A stretch of 64,000 nt of DNA from Alphaproteobacteria bacterium. GTDB taxonomy: Bacteria > Pseudomonadota > Alphaproteobacteria > Micropepsales > Micropepsaceae. A model generated the notes under the pieces. That model saw only the letters and a list, made by a program, of their open reading frames with translations. It was not told the origin of the DNA and ran no database searches. Positions 36,662-45,035 of this stretch are shown piece by piece. Position 1 is the first letter of the stretch; each line of letters begins with the position of its first letter. The stretch covers positions 62,001-126,000 of the forward strand of contig CANJLC010000003.1 of NCBI GenBank assembly GCA_947475445.1, written 5' to 3'. The position numbers were made by a program, and so were the translations under genes.

Positions 36662-37437
36662 TCCTGATCCAGCCATTTCAAGGCGCGGGCGGCGATATTT
36701 TCCCAGCCCGGCTCGGCCACCAGCCAGTGACTCATGCCGGCGCATTTCTCAAACGTGGCCAGATCGCGATATAGCGCCGCCGCCCGCTCCACCGTGCCGG
36801 GCGGATTGACCCGGTCGTCACTGCCGCAGAACACCAGCAGCGGGCATGTCACCTCGCGCGCATTCACTTCGCTGGCGCGGCGCATGTCCAGGCCCCAATG
36901 CAATATCTCGAAGGTGGCGCGGCCCGATTCCGGCACCATGCGCTTGAAGATGGCGTCATGCTTGGGCTGCGGCACGCGGTCGAGCGAATGGCTGCCGGCA
37001 ACATATTGATCGGGCTTGAGCACCGAATTCCAGAAGCCCACATTGAGCAGCATGGCCTGGGCAGCGGCAATTTCCATCAGGGTTGAAGGCGCCACGCCCC
37101 ACGGCGCCGAAGGCGCCAATAATATAAGCGCGCGGACGTCACATCGCGCCGCCAGCATCTGGGCCAGCAGCCCACCCATCGAATGACCCACCAGGATGGG
37201 CGGCGCCTCCAGGGTTTCGATAAATTCTTCCAGGTCACCGGCATAGTCCGTCAGGCTGGTGGTGCCAAGGCTTGGCGGAGGCTTGCCTTCGCCGTGATGG
37301 CGCAGCGCCGGCAGGTGCACAACATATCCCGCGCTGCGGAATTTCGCCGCGAATTCCTCCAGCGACCAGGGGCCGGTGAAAGCGCCATGGATCATCACCA
37401 CGGGCGGCTTGGCGCCGGGCTTTTTCCTGGCGCTCAC
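36655..37437 (-). CDS. alpha/beta hydrolase
   Basis: 260 residues with the alpha/beta-hydrolase fold: VVMIHGAFTGPWSL (oxyanion HG), nucleophile elbow VGHSMGGLLAQML (Ser), acid Asp in CGSDDRVNPP, catalytic His in MSHWLVAEPGWE. Substrate unknown. GTG 37437 overlaps the rppH stop (GTGA), so it is last in the yibQ-rppH run. Overlaps the TPR-like remnant by 7 nt at its end. Confidence 0.87.
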   Translation of the reverse strand: MSARKKPGAKPPVVMIHGAFTGPWSLEEFAAKFRSAGYVVHLPALRHHGEGKPPPSLGTTSLTDYAGDLEEFIETLEAPPILVGHSMGGLLAQMLAARCDVRALILLAPSAPWGVAPSTLMEIAAAQAMLLNVGFWNSVLKPDQYVAGSHSLDRVPQPKHDAIFKRMVPESGRATFEILHWGLDMRRASEVNAREVTCPLLVFCGSDDRVNPPGTVERAAALYRDLATFEKCAGMSHWLVAEPGWENIAARALKWLDQDQ

Positions 37438-37907
37438 AAGGGCTTCGCAATCTCGCGGAAAGCGGCAATCACGCTGGCATAGGTGTCGCGCTTGAAGGGC
37501 ACGATCAGCTGCGGCAGGGCGGCAAGATCCACCCATTTCCATTCGGCGAATTCCGGTTCGTGGGTATGCAGGTCAATATCGCTGTCCTGCCCGGAAAAAC
37601 GCAGGGCAAACCATTTCTGGCGCTGGCCGCGATATTTGCCGTGGAAAGCAACGCCAATCAGGTGCTTCGGCAGGTCATAGGTGAGCCAGCCGTCCATTTC
37701 CCCGATGATTTTCGCCTTGTCGGTGCCGGTTTCTTCCTTCAGTTCGCGCAAGGCCGCGCTGCGCGGGTCCTCGCCCGCATCAATGCCACCCTGAGGCATC
37801 TGCCAGCCTTCCACGGTCTGGTCGATGCGCTTGCCGACAAAGACCTGGCCGCTTTGGTTGAGCAGCATCAGGCCCACACAGGGGCGATAGGGAAGATTGG
37901 AGGTCAT
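37434..37907 (-). CDS. rppH: RNA 5'-pyrophosphohydrolase
   Basis: Removes pyrophosphate from 5'-triphosphate RNA to trigger decay (or cleaves dinucleoside polyphosphates). 157 residues with RppH/NudH traits: YRPCVGLMLLNQSGQVFVGKR, QMPQGGID, Nudix box GGIDAGEDPRSAALRELKEE, and PEFAEWKWV near the end. Lies 9 nt after yibQ. Confidence 0.95.
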   Translation of the reverse strand: MTSNLPYRPCVGLMLLNQSGQVFVGKRIDQTVEGWQMPQGGIDAGEDPRSAALRELKEETGTDKAKIIGEMDGWLTYDLPKHLIGVAFHGKYRGQRQKWFALRFSGQDSDIDLHTHEPEFAEWKWVDLAALPQLIVPFKRDTYASVIAAFREIAKPL

Positions 37908-37916
37908 TCAACCGCG

Positions 37917-38963
37917 CTATTTTTTAGGCGCGTTCACTATGGCGGATACGGGGACCAATACAAACCCCCGTCCCTGCAAGCCTTTTGCCCAGGCCGCAAT
38001 GCGGTCTACCGTGACCGGATAGAGGAAACCCGAGCCTATGGCGCTGCCATTGGCGCGCGCCTGTTCCTCCAGCGCCGAAAGATGGCGGTCTATTTCCAGC
38101 GCGGTCTGGATGCCGTCCAGGCTTTCACTGGACTGCGCGAAGGGAATGGCCGTGGCGCCGGCCACCTGCGGTGCGACCGACTGGGCGGCGGCGCCATTGT
38201 CGTAGAAATAAAGGCCCCGGCGCGCCAGATAGGTCATGGCGGGCGACAGGACATCGGCATCCGACAAAAAACGCTGGCCCAGCAGGTTGGTGACGCCGGC
38301 ATAGCCGGTGAAGCGCGACAGCGTCCAGGTCAGGCGCTGCAGGTTGGAATCTTCGTCCGCGCCAGCGCGCAACGTATGCGGGCCTGGATCGCTGTCGGGA
38401 AAGTCGAAGGGCTCCATGGGGATTTCCAGCAGCACTTCATGGCCGAACTGGCGCGCCTGGTTCACCCAATGCTGGACATCGCCGGCATAGGGCGCAAAGC
38501 CCAGCGTCACGCCCGCCGGCAGGCTGGTCAAGGCGGCATTGGTCGCCTTGGCGCTGATGCCAAGCCCCGATACCAGGATGGCGATGCGAAGTTTTCCGTC
38601 TGCCGCGGGACCGGCATAGGCGTTCATCGGCTTGCGGCCGTCATCGGCGATGCGCGGCAAGGGACCGTAAGGCGAATTTTCAATCAGCGCCGGATCGGCG
38701 ATCAGGGCCTTGCCGGCAAACACGGCCTTGTCGATCACCACCGGCGGCGGCAGGGCTTCGGCCACATCTTTCTGCGGCGCAGCGCTTTGCGTTTGCGGCA
38801 GCGGCGGCAATTCCAGGCTGACTTGCGGACGATGGGTCGGACCCAGCAGCGTGATGAGCAGGACGCCGGCCGTCAGGGCGCAAAAGAAAAAGGCGGTGGA
38901 AATGCCAAGCGCGCGCACAGCGCGGGGCCCGCGAATTTCGTCCGTGAAGGCTGTGTCCGCCAT
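37917..38963 (-). CDS. divergent polysaccharide deacetylase (YibQ/DUF610)
   Basis: 348 residues: one membrane segment (about 20-42), Pro-rich linker, then the YibQ catalytic-like domain from about 125 (RIAILVSGLGISAKATNAAL; LEIPMEPFDFPDSDPGPHTL; GLYFYDNGAAAQSV). Related to NodB-fold deacetylases but with altered metal motif (VSGLG instead of the usual DDxG, so the metal Asp is absent). Periplasmic; linked to envC/ctpA by conserved order in Alphaproteobacteria. Confidence 0.88.
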   Translation of the reverse strand: MADTAFTDEIRGPRAVRALGISTAFFFCALTAGVLLITLLGPTHRPQVSLELPPLPQTQSAAPQKDVAEALPPPVVIDKAVFAGKALIADPALIENSPYGPLPRIADDGRKPMNAYAGPAADGKLRIAILVSGLGISAKATNAALTSLPAGVTLGFAPYAGDVQHWVNQARQFGHEVLLEIPMEPFDFPDSDPGPHTLRAGADEDSNLQRLTWTLSRFTGYAGVTNLLGQRFLSDADVLSPAMTYLARRGLYFYDNGAAAQSVAPQVAGATAIPFAQSSESLDGIQTALEIDRHLSALEEQARANGSAIGSGFLYPVTVDRIAAWAKGLQGRGFVLVPVSAIVNAPKK

Positions 38964-39019
38964 GCGCCAAAAGTTAACGCAGCATGGTTAGGGGATCGTT
39001 AATTTCTTCCCGGGCAACA

Positions 39020-39047
39020 AAAAAGGCGCCGCAAAGGGCGCCTTTTT
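39020..39047 (-). terminator. terminator downstream of ctpA
   Basis: Stem AAAAAGGCGCC / GGCGCCTTTTT with a short loop; on the minus strand it ends in T6. Separates ctpA from yibQ; the 99-base gap may also hold a yibQ promoter. Confidence 0.88.
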
Positions 39048-39062
39048 CGCAATTCCGGAGCC

Positions 39063-40379
39063 TTACTGGGCCTTGGGGGCCGCGGCGGCGGGCGTGTTGG
39101 CGGAGGCCACCGTCATTTTCCCGTGCAGCAGGTCCAGCGCATAGGAGAGCTGGAAGTCGTCATACTTCTTGTCCGGCGCCGGCTTGATCACCGGACCGAG
39201 CTTCTTGGCCAGGGGCTCGCCCACCAGATGGCCCGGCAGCTCGGCTTCCGAGGGACGGATCAGCTTGCGCATGGCCTCATTGGGGTCATCGCCCTGCGAC
39301 ACGGCGATATCCGGCACGATGCCCTGGGCCTGGATGGAATGGCCCGACGGCGTGAAGTAACGCGCCGTGGTCAGGCGCAGCGCGCCGCCGCCTTCGCCCA
39401 GCGGAATGATGGTCTGCACCGAACCCTTGCCGAAGCTGGTGACGCCGATGACGGTGGCGCGCTTGTGGTCTTGCAGCGCACCGGAAACGATTTCCGAAGC
39501 CGAGGCGGTGCCGGCATTGATCAGAACCACGATGGGCTTGCCGTCGGTGATATCGCCACCCTTGGCGTCATAGCGCTGCGTGTCTTCGGCATGGCGGCCG
39601 CGGGTGGACACCACTTCGCCGCCGGTGAGAAAATCATCCGAGACCTGGATGGCCTGGTCGAGCAACCCGCCGGGATTGTTGCGCAGGTCCAGCACATAAC
39701 CCTTGAGGGCGGGGCCGATCTGCTTCTTCAGTTCGCGCACGGCCTTTTCCAGGCCAGAGGCGGTCTGCTCGTTGAAGCCGGGCATGCGGATGTAACCGAT
39801 ATCGCCTTCCTTGCGCCATGTCGTGGCGTCCACCTGCACGATGGCGCGTTCCAGCGTCACGTCGAAGGGCTTCTTCTCGCCTTCGCGCAAGACCGTGAGC
39901 GTGATCTTGGCGCCGACCGGGCCGCGCATCTTGTCGATGGCGTCGTTGAGCGGCAGGCCCTGGATGGACGTGCCGTTGATGGCGGCGATGCGGTCACCCG
40001 ACTTGATGCCGGCCTTGGCGGCGGGCGTGCCGTCGATCGGCGAGATCACCTTGATGAGGCCGTCTTCCTGCGTCACTTCGATGCCGACGCCGCCGAACTG
40101 GCCATGGGTGGTGATCTGCATGTCGCCATAGGATTTGGCGTTCATGTAGCTGGAATGAGGATCGAGGTCGGAGACCATGCCCTGGATGGCGGCGTCAATC
40201 AGTTCGCCGTCCTGCACGGGGCGGACATAATTGGCGCGCACCCGCTCGAACGCGTCGGAGAAAAGATCAAGCTGGCGATAGGCGGTGAGATCGTTGGCGC
40301 CCTGGGCCGCGGACAACACGCCAAGCGCGATGCCGAAACCGGCAACCATGCCCACACCGACAAGGACAAATTTTTTCAT
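39063..40379 (-). CDS. ctpA: carboxy-terminal processing protease (S41)
   Basis: Periplasmic Ser/Lys protease. 438 residues: signal/anchor N-terminus (KFVLVGVGMVAGFGIALGVL), PDZ domain (about 90-175; GVGIEVTQEDGLIKVISPID, GTPAAKAGIKSGDRI), catalytic Ser in GTASASEIVSGAL and Lys in TSFGKGSVQTI. In the EnvC-CtpA arrangement it likely turns over cell-wall hydrolase factors. Overlaps envC by 4 nt. Confidence 0.95.
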   Translation of the reverse strand: MKKFVLVGVGMVAGFGIALGVLSAAQGANDLTAYRQLDLFSDAFERVRANYVRPVQDGELIDAAIQGMVSDLDPHSSYMNAKSYGDMQITTHGQFGGVGIEVTQEDGLIKVISPIDGTPAAKAGIKSGDRIAAINGTSIQGLPLNDAIDKMRGPVGAKITLTVLREGEKKPFDVTLERAIVQVDATTWRKEGDIGYIRMPGFNEQTASGLEKAVRELKKQIGPALKGYVLDLRNNPGGLLDQAIQVSDDFLTGGEVVSTRGRHAEDTQRYDAKGGDITDGKPIVVLINAGTASASEIVSGALQDHKRATVIGVTSFGKGSVQTIIPLGEGGGALRLTTARYFTPSGHSIQAQGIVPDIAVSQGDDPNEAMRKLIRPSEAELPGHLVGEPLAKKLGPVIKPAPDKKYDDFQLSYALDLLHGKMTVASANTPAAAAPKAQ

Positions 40380-41662
40380 GTCTTTTTCGCCTTCCGCGTT
40401 GCGAGCATTAACCAGGACTCCGGATTGAGCCCTTTGCCATTCTGGCGAAGCTCAAAGTAGAGCTGCGCCCCGCCGTCTTGCGCCGGCATGATGCCAAGCG
40501 GTTCACCGGCAAGCAATTCATCTCCAAGCCGCACAGTCACGCGTCCAAGTCCGGCCAGAACCAGATCGTAGCCAGTGGTTATCTCCAGGATCAAGACCTG
40601 GCCACTCTTATGGTAAGGACCGGCAAACAAGACCTTGCCGTCACCAGGGGCTATGACCTGGGCACCCGGCGCGGTGGCGTAGGTAAGCCCTGGATTTGCG
40701 TCATTTTCCACCTCCGAAGGAACCAGGGTTCCGGCCACCGGCGTCAGCAGCGAGCCCTTGGCAATACCCCCGGAACCGGCATTGGCGGCCGTCACGGTAA
40801 CAATCCCGTCATCACCCGGATCCTTGGCGCGCAGGGCATTGACCCGGTTCACCAGGGCGGCGAAGTCCGCCGCCTGGCGGGCCACGAGTTCCAGCCGGGC
40901 GGACAACCCGCTGTATAGATCGGCGGCGCCCGCCGCCTCGCGGTCCTTCTGGGCCAGCAACACTTCCAGTTCGCCCTGTGCCTTTGCCAGCGCCGCGGCC
41001 GTGGTGCCGGCCTCGATGCGGCGTGCCACCAGGGCGGTGCGTGTGGCCTTGAGTTTTTCGATCCGCCGCGCCAGCGCGGCCGCCTTGGCATAGATCGGCG
41101 GCAAGGACGCGCCCACCAGCATGGCGCCGCGCGCCGCCGCCAGCGCATCGTCGGGCCGCACCGCCAGGGCCGGCGGCATGTCATGTTGCAGCCGTTGCAG
41201 GATGGCGAGCAGCCGTGTCACGGAAATCCGGTCGCGCGCGAAGCCCGATGCCAGCGCATCGTCCTGCGCCTGGAGCTGGGCGATCTGGCCTGCCAGCACG
41301 CTTTGGTCATTTTCCAGAACCAGGATGCGCGCCGCGCTGGCGATCATTTTTTTGCGCAATGTCGCGGCCTCGGACGCCAGCGCCTGGCTTTTGGCTTTGG
41401 CGCCTGCAAGGGCGGGGCGCGTCCGGGCGATCTCCTCCTTGAGTGCGCCCAATTGCTGCTGGCTGGAGGGCAGTTTCGCCAGACTTTTTTCCGGCAGCGC
41501 CTTGCTGAGATCCATGGGGAGTTCTGGCGCCGGCGGCGGCGCGTCGGATTTCAGGGACGGACGGGCCTTGGGTGTTACGGCAACAAGAACCTGCGCCGCA
41601 TGAACCGGCACTGCCAGGCAAAGCGCCACCGACAGAAGAAAATATTTTCTTTGCCGGGTCAG
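40376..41662 (-). CDS. envC: murein hydrolase activator EnvC (LytM/M23 domain)
   Basis: 428 residues if it starts at CTG 41662: signal peptide (TRQRKYFLLSVALCLAVPVHA), coiled coil (about 55-240), degenerate LytM domain at the C-terminus (APGDGKVLFAGPYHKSGQVL; TVRLGDELLAGEPLGI; YFELRQNGKGLNPESWL), without the full zinc set, as in EnvC activators of amidases. AAGGA lies 7 nt before the CTG, which overlaps the gpmI stop as CTGA. An open frame runs much further into gpmI antisense-free sequence but is gpmI's own coding DNA in another frame. The start codon is unusual. Confidence 0.9.
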   Translation of the reverse strand: MTRQRKYFLLSVALCLAVPVHAAQVLVAVTPKARPSLKSDAPPPAPELPMDLSKALPEKSLAKLPSSQQQLGALKEEIARTRPALAGAKAKSQALASEAATLRKKMIASAARILVLENDQSVLAGQIAQLQAQDDALASGFARDRISVTRLLAILQRLQHDMPPALAVRPDDALAAARGAMLVGASLPPIYAKAAALARRIEKLKATRTALVARRIEAGTTAAALAKAQGELEVLLAQKDREAAGAADLYSGLSARLELVARQAADFAALVNRVNALRAKDPGDDGIVTVTAANAGSGGIAKGSLLTPVAGTLVPSEVENDANPGLTYATAPGAQVIAPGDGKVLFAGPYHKSGQVLILEITTGYDLVLAGLGRVTVRLGDELLAGEPLGIMPAQDGGAQLYFELRQNGKGLNPESWLMLATRKAKKT

Positions 41663-43194
41663 GCGATTTCCTTTTTCGCGAAACTCAGCAGGGAGTGACC
41701 GGTCATGGCGGCAGGCTGCTTCAGGCCCATCAGCGCCAGCATGGTGGGCGCGATATCGGCCAGGCGGCCATTTTCCAGCGTGGCGCCTTCCGGGGCGCCA
41801 TAGACGACAATGGGCACATCGAAGGTGGTGTGGGCGGTAAAGGGCTCGCCGGTTTCCTGGTCCTTCATCAATTCGATATTGCCGTGATCGGCGGTGAGCA
41901 GCATGACGCCGCCGGTCTTCTGCGTGGCGGTGACCAGGCGGCCCAGGCATTCGTCAATCGTATCGACCGCCTTGATCGCCGCCGACATGATGCCGGTATG
42001 GCCGACCATGTCGGGATTGGCGTAATTGCACACGATCAGGTCGTACTTGCCTGATTCAATGGCTTCCACAAGCTTGTCGGTGACCTGATAGGCGCTCATT
42101 TCCGGCTTGTGGTCATAGGTCGTGACCTTGGGGCTGGGCACCAGGATGCGGTCCTCGCCCTCGAAAGGCTCCTCACGCCCGGCGTTGAGGAAGAACGTGA
42201 CATGGGCATATTTCTCGGTCTCGGCGATGCGCAGCTGTTTTTTGTGGTGGCTTGCCATCACTTCGCCCAGCGTCTCGCGCACATCCTGGGGCGGAAACAG
42301 CGACGTCATGAAGGCGTTGAGGAATTCGGAATATTCCGTCATGCCTGCGGCGGCGGCGAAATGCACGATGCGGCTTCTGGTGAAGCACATGAAATCTTCT
42401 TCCAGCAGCGCCTGCGAAATCTCGCGCGCCCGGTCGGCGCGGAAATTGGCGAACAGCAGCGAATCGCCATCGCCCGCACCGGCGTAATTCCCCAGGACGG
42501 CCGGGACGACAAATTCATCCGTGATCCCGGCGGCATAGGACGCATCCAGCGCCGCGAAGGCATCGTCAAAACGCTGGCCCGCGCCATCCACGATCGCGCC
42601 ATAGCATTGTCCCACCCGGTCCCAGCGCTGGTCGCGGTCCATGGCGTAATAACGGCCCGACACAGTGGCGAGGCGTGATCCGGGGCAGCCTTCAATGTCT
42701 TTCAGGAATTTTTCCAGGAAACCGCGCGCGCTTTTGGGCGGGGTATCGCGGCCATCCAGGAAGGCATGCACCAGGACCGGCAGGCCGGCCTGGGTGAGAA
42801 TTTTCACCAGCGCAACCATGTGGTCCTGGTGGGAATGCACGCCGCCGGGCGAAAGCAGGCCCATGACATGGACGCCGCCTTTCTTGGCTTTTGTTTTTGC
42901 GATCAGGTCCAGCAGCGCCGGGCGCGTGGCCAGGCTTCCATCCTCGATGGCGGAATCGATGCGCGGCAAGTCCTGCGCCACGATGCGGCCGGCACCGATA
43001 TTCATGTGGCCGACTTCGGAATTGCCCATCTGGCCGCTGGGCAAGCCCACAGCCCGGCCCGAGGTCTGGAGCAGGGCGTGCGGGCAACTTGCCAGCAGCT
43101 GGGTGTAATTGGGGGTGGTGCCGGCGGCGATGGCGTTGTCGGCGGTATCGGTGCGCCAGCCCCAGCCATCAAGAATACAAAGCAGAGCGGCCAT
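41659..43194 (-). CDS. gpmI: 2,3-bisphosphoglycerate-independent phosphoglycerate mutase
   Basis: Glycolysis: 3-phosphoglycerate to 2-phosphoglycerate, two Mn ions. 511 residues: CILDGWGWR (metal Asp), GNSEVGHMNIGAGR with the phosphoserine-forming Ser, DGRDTPPKSA, RYYAMDRDQRWDR, NYANPDMVGHTG and LLTADHGNIE (metal ligands). First of the run gpmI-envC-ctpA. Confidence 0.97.
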   Translation of the reverse strand: MAALLCILDGWGWRTDTADNAIAAGTTPNYTQLLASCPHALLQTSGRAVGLPSGQMGNSEVGHMNIGAGRIVAQDLPRIDSAIEDGSLATRPALLDLIAKTKAKKGGVHVMGLLSPGGVHSHQDHMVALVKILTQAGLPVLVHAFLDGRDTPPKSARGFLEKFLKDIEGCPGSRLATVSGRYYAMDRDQRWDRVGQCYGAIVDGAGQRFDDAFAALDASYAAGITDEFVVPAVLGNYAGAGDGDSLLFANFRADRAREISQALLEEDFMCFTRSRIVHFAAAAGMTEYSEFLNAFMTSLFPPQDVRETLGEVMASHHKKQLRIAETEKYAHVTFFLNAGREEPFEGEDRILVPSPKVTTYDHKPEMSAYQVTDKLVEAIESGKYDLIVCNYANPDMVGHTGIMSAAIKAVDTIDECLGRLVTATQKTGGVMLLTADHGNIELMKDQETGEPFTAHTTFDVPIVVYGAPEGATLENGRLADIAPTMLALMGLKQPAAMTGHSLLSFAKKEIA

Positions 43195-43250
43195 GACGTC
43201 CTGTTGGTGTATGAGTGAGCGAACATAAGAAGGCCCCTTACCCCTGTCTA

Positions 43251-43271
43251 CGCATGGCCGTTGGCCATGCG
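43251..43271. repeat. intergenic perfect palindrome
   Basis: CGCATGGCC-GTT-GGCCATGCG, 9-bp arms, in the 43,195-43,450 gap upstream of gpmI. Same layout as 845 and 59,312. The rest of the gap is AT-richer (TTGATAATAATACGAAATAT at 43,379) and holds no convincing gene. Confidence 0.7.
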
Positions 43272-43454
43272 GGGCCCCTGTCCATGCAAACAGACGCCAA
43301 ACCGTCCTGCCGGGGGAGAAGTGCCCGGCAAAAGCTGCCGCCGGGCGCCGAACGCCGTTCAGAATCCATCATAAGTCATTGATAATAATACGAAATATTT
43401 TACTGCCGGGCGGCACGGAACTGGCAAGGCTTCTTGCGGAAATTCAGGCAGAAG

Positions 43455-44042
43455 CCGATGGGCAGCGCCCTGCAATATTACAGAAAGTCGCTCAGCGATT
43501 TTCGCCATGAAGCGTTTCTTGTCCCCGATCCCGCCCGCGTGGCGGAATATCGCGCCCTGCTGGACAAGATGCCGGGCAAGAAAGTGGGCATCTGCTGGCG
43601 CTCGATGATGCTGGGGGCCAAGCGGGCGAAATATTACAGCCCGGTGGATGCCTGGGGCCCGATCCTGAAAATACCCGACGTCACCTTCGTCAATCTGCAA
43701 TATGGCGATTGCGCCGGCGAGCTGGCGCGCATGCAGGAAAAATTTGGCGTGCGCGTCCAAACCATTCCCGGCCTGGACCTGCGCGACGACATTGACGGTG
43801 CGGCGGCCCTGTCCGCGGCGCTCGACCTGGTGATTTCCGCCCCCACAGCGGCGGCCGCAACCGCGGCCAGCGTCGGCGCGCCGGTCTGGTTCCTCACCGC
43901 CGGCCGCACCTGGCCGCAATTGGGCACCGATGAATTTCCCTGGTATGCGAAGACGAAAGTCTTTTCGCCGGAGAAATTTGGTGACTGGGCCAGCCTGATG
44001 CCGCAAGCCGGCAAGGCATTGGAAGCCTTCGCCTCGGCCTAA
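43455..44042 (+). pseudogene. TPR-type glycosyltransferase, C-terminal half only
   Basis: About 195 codons matching the C-terminal glycosyltransferase lobe of TPR/flagellin-type transferases: PMGSALQYYRKSLSDF, FLVPDPARVAEYRALL, KKVGICWRSM, PILKIPDVTFVNLQYGDC, and LDLVISAPTAAAATAASVGA plus PVWFLTAGRTWPQLGTDEFP. The TPR region and first lobe are missing; upstream of about 43,455 homology stops. A TTG at 43,434 could start a 202-residue product but lacks an RBS. Read as a remnant; a short functional form cannot be excluded. Confidence 0.7.
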
Positions 44043-44377
44043 TCTTCGCCGATTTTTTCGTCGTAAAGGGCGAAGATAAAGGGGCGGCCACGCGACTTGG
44101 CCTCCCAGCCATGCTCCATGGCCAAACGGATATCGGCAATCAGGCTTTCCGGCGCCGCGCGGGTGCGTTCCAGAACCCGCGCCAGATTCTGGTTCTTGTC
44201 GAACGGATATTCCAGAACCAGTTCGCGGTGGGCCTTGCCGTCAAACATCACGGTCAGGCGAAGTCCCACATCACCATCGGCGGTGCCCTTTTGCGGCTCG
44301 CTGCGCACAACCCAGCGCAGCGGCACATCGTCAATGACGATGGAGCCGCCACTGGTTTTTTTGCGCTGCTTGCTCAC
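44039..44377 (-). CDS. conserved hypothetical protein
   Basis: 112 residues, basic Lys/Arg N-terminus (SKQRKKTSGG), then an alpha/beta stretch (VIDDVPLRWVVRSEPQ; GLRLTVMFDGKAHRELVLEY; LARVLERTRAAPESLIADIR). GTG start at 44377 immediately follows the stop of the chimeric ORF, so it probably relies on coupling. Family not recognised. Confidence 0.6.
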   Translation of the reverse strand: MSKQRKKTSGGSIVIDDVPLRWVVRSEPQKGTADGDVGLRLTVMFDGKAHRELVLEYPFDKNQNLARVLERTRAAPESLIADIRLAMEHGWEAKSRGRPFIFALYDEKIGED

Positions 44378-44959
44378 CTATTGCTGCTGCTGTTGTTGCT
44401 GCTGGTGGTGATAAAGCCGCTCCGGCATGGAATGGGTGGCTGGCGAGGTCATGGGCCGGGCCACCTTGAGAAAATCCTCATGGCGCACCGGCGCCTGGGT
44501 CGGCTCAATGCCCACGGAAATGGAAAGTTCGCTTTCCGCCATGCCCTTGTAGGTGCCCCGGGTCGGCGGCACGTCGGAATAGTCGCGCCCCACGGCGGCA
44601 CGGACATGGCGCTCGCCCGCCTGGATATTGTTGGTGGGATCAAAGCCCAACCAGCCCAGCGACGGAAAATAGGTTTCCACCCAGGCATGGGTGGCGTCTG
44701 CGCCGGACCGGTCCTTGTTGCCGCGCTGGTGCAGGAAGCTCTGCTCGCAGGCCTGCTGGCGGCGATTGAGTTCTTCCAGCGGCAAGGTGGCGATGCGGCT
44801 GTCGAGCGCGCCATAGGGGGCGAACATCTCGTCATAGGCCTTGCCCAGCACGTAATTCTGGTAGGGCTCGTCCTGCCCGGCGCGCGAAGGGCGGTGCGGC
44901 GGGGTGGCCGTATCGGCGCCGCCGAAATCTTCGATATTGGCAAAAGCCTCATGCTGCAT
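44378..44959 (-). pseudogene. in-frame chimera: ATP-grasp N-terminus fused to transglutaminase C-terminus
   Basis: 193 residues. Residues 1-80 match the N-terminus of circularly permuted ATP-grasp proteins (YDEMFAPYGALDSRIATLPL, EELNRRQQACEQSFLHQRG). Residues 84-170 match the C-terminus of bacterial transglutaminase-like proteins (SGADATHAWVETYFPSLGWL, FDPTNN, HVRAAVGRDYSDVPPTRGTY). In many genomes the order is ATP-grasp, alpha-E, transglutaminase, so a deletion from the first gene into the last, in frame, would give this. Transglutaminase His and Asp remain but the catalytic Cys part is gone. It ends in eight Gln after two His, from a CAG/CAA run. An RBS-bearing product could be made, but catalytic function is unlikely. 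Confidence 0.8.
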
Positions 44960-45035
44960 GCGCGAAGTGTGACGGCAGCTAGGCTTTCCCGCAAGCGCCC
45001 TGATTCGGCCTGCAATCTGTAGTTGCAAAAAGGCT

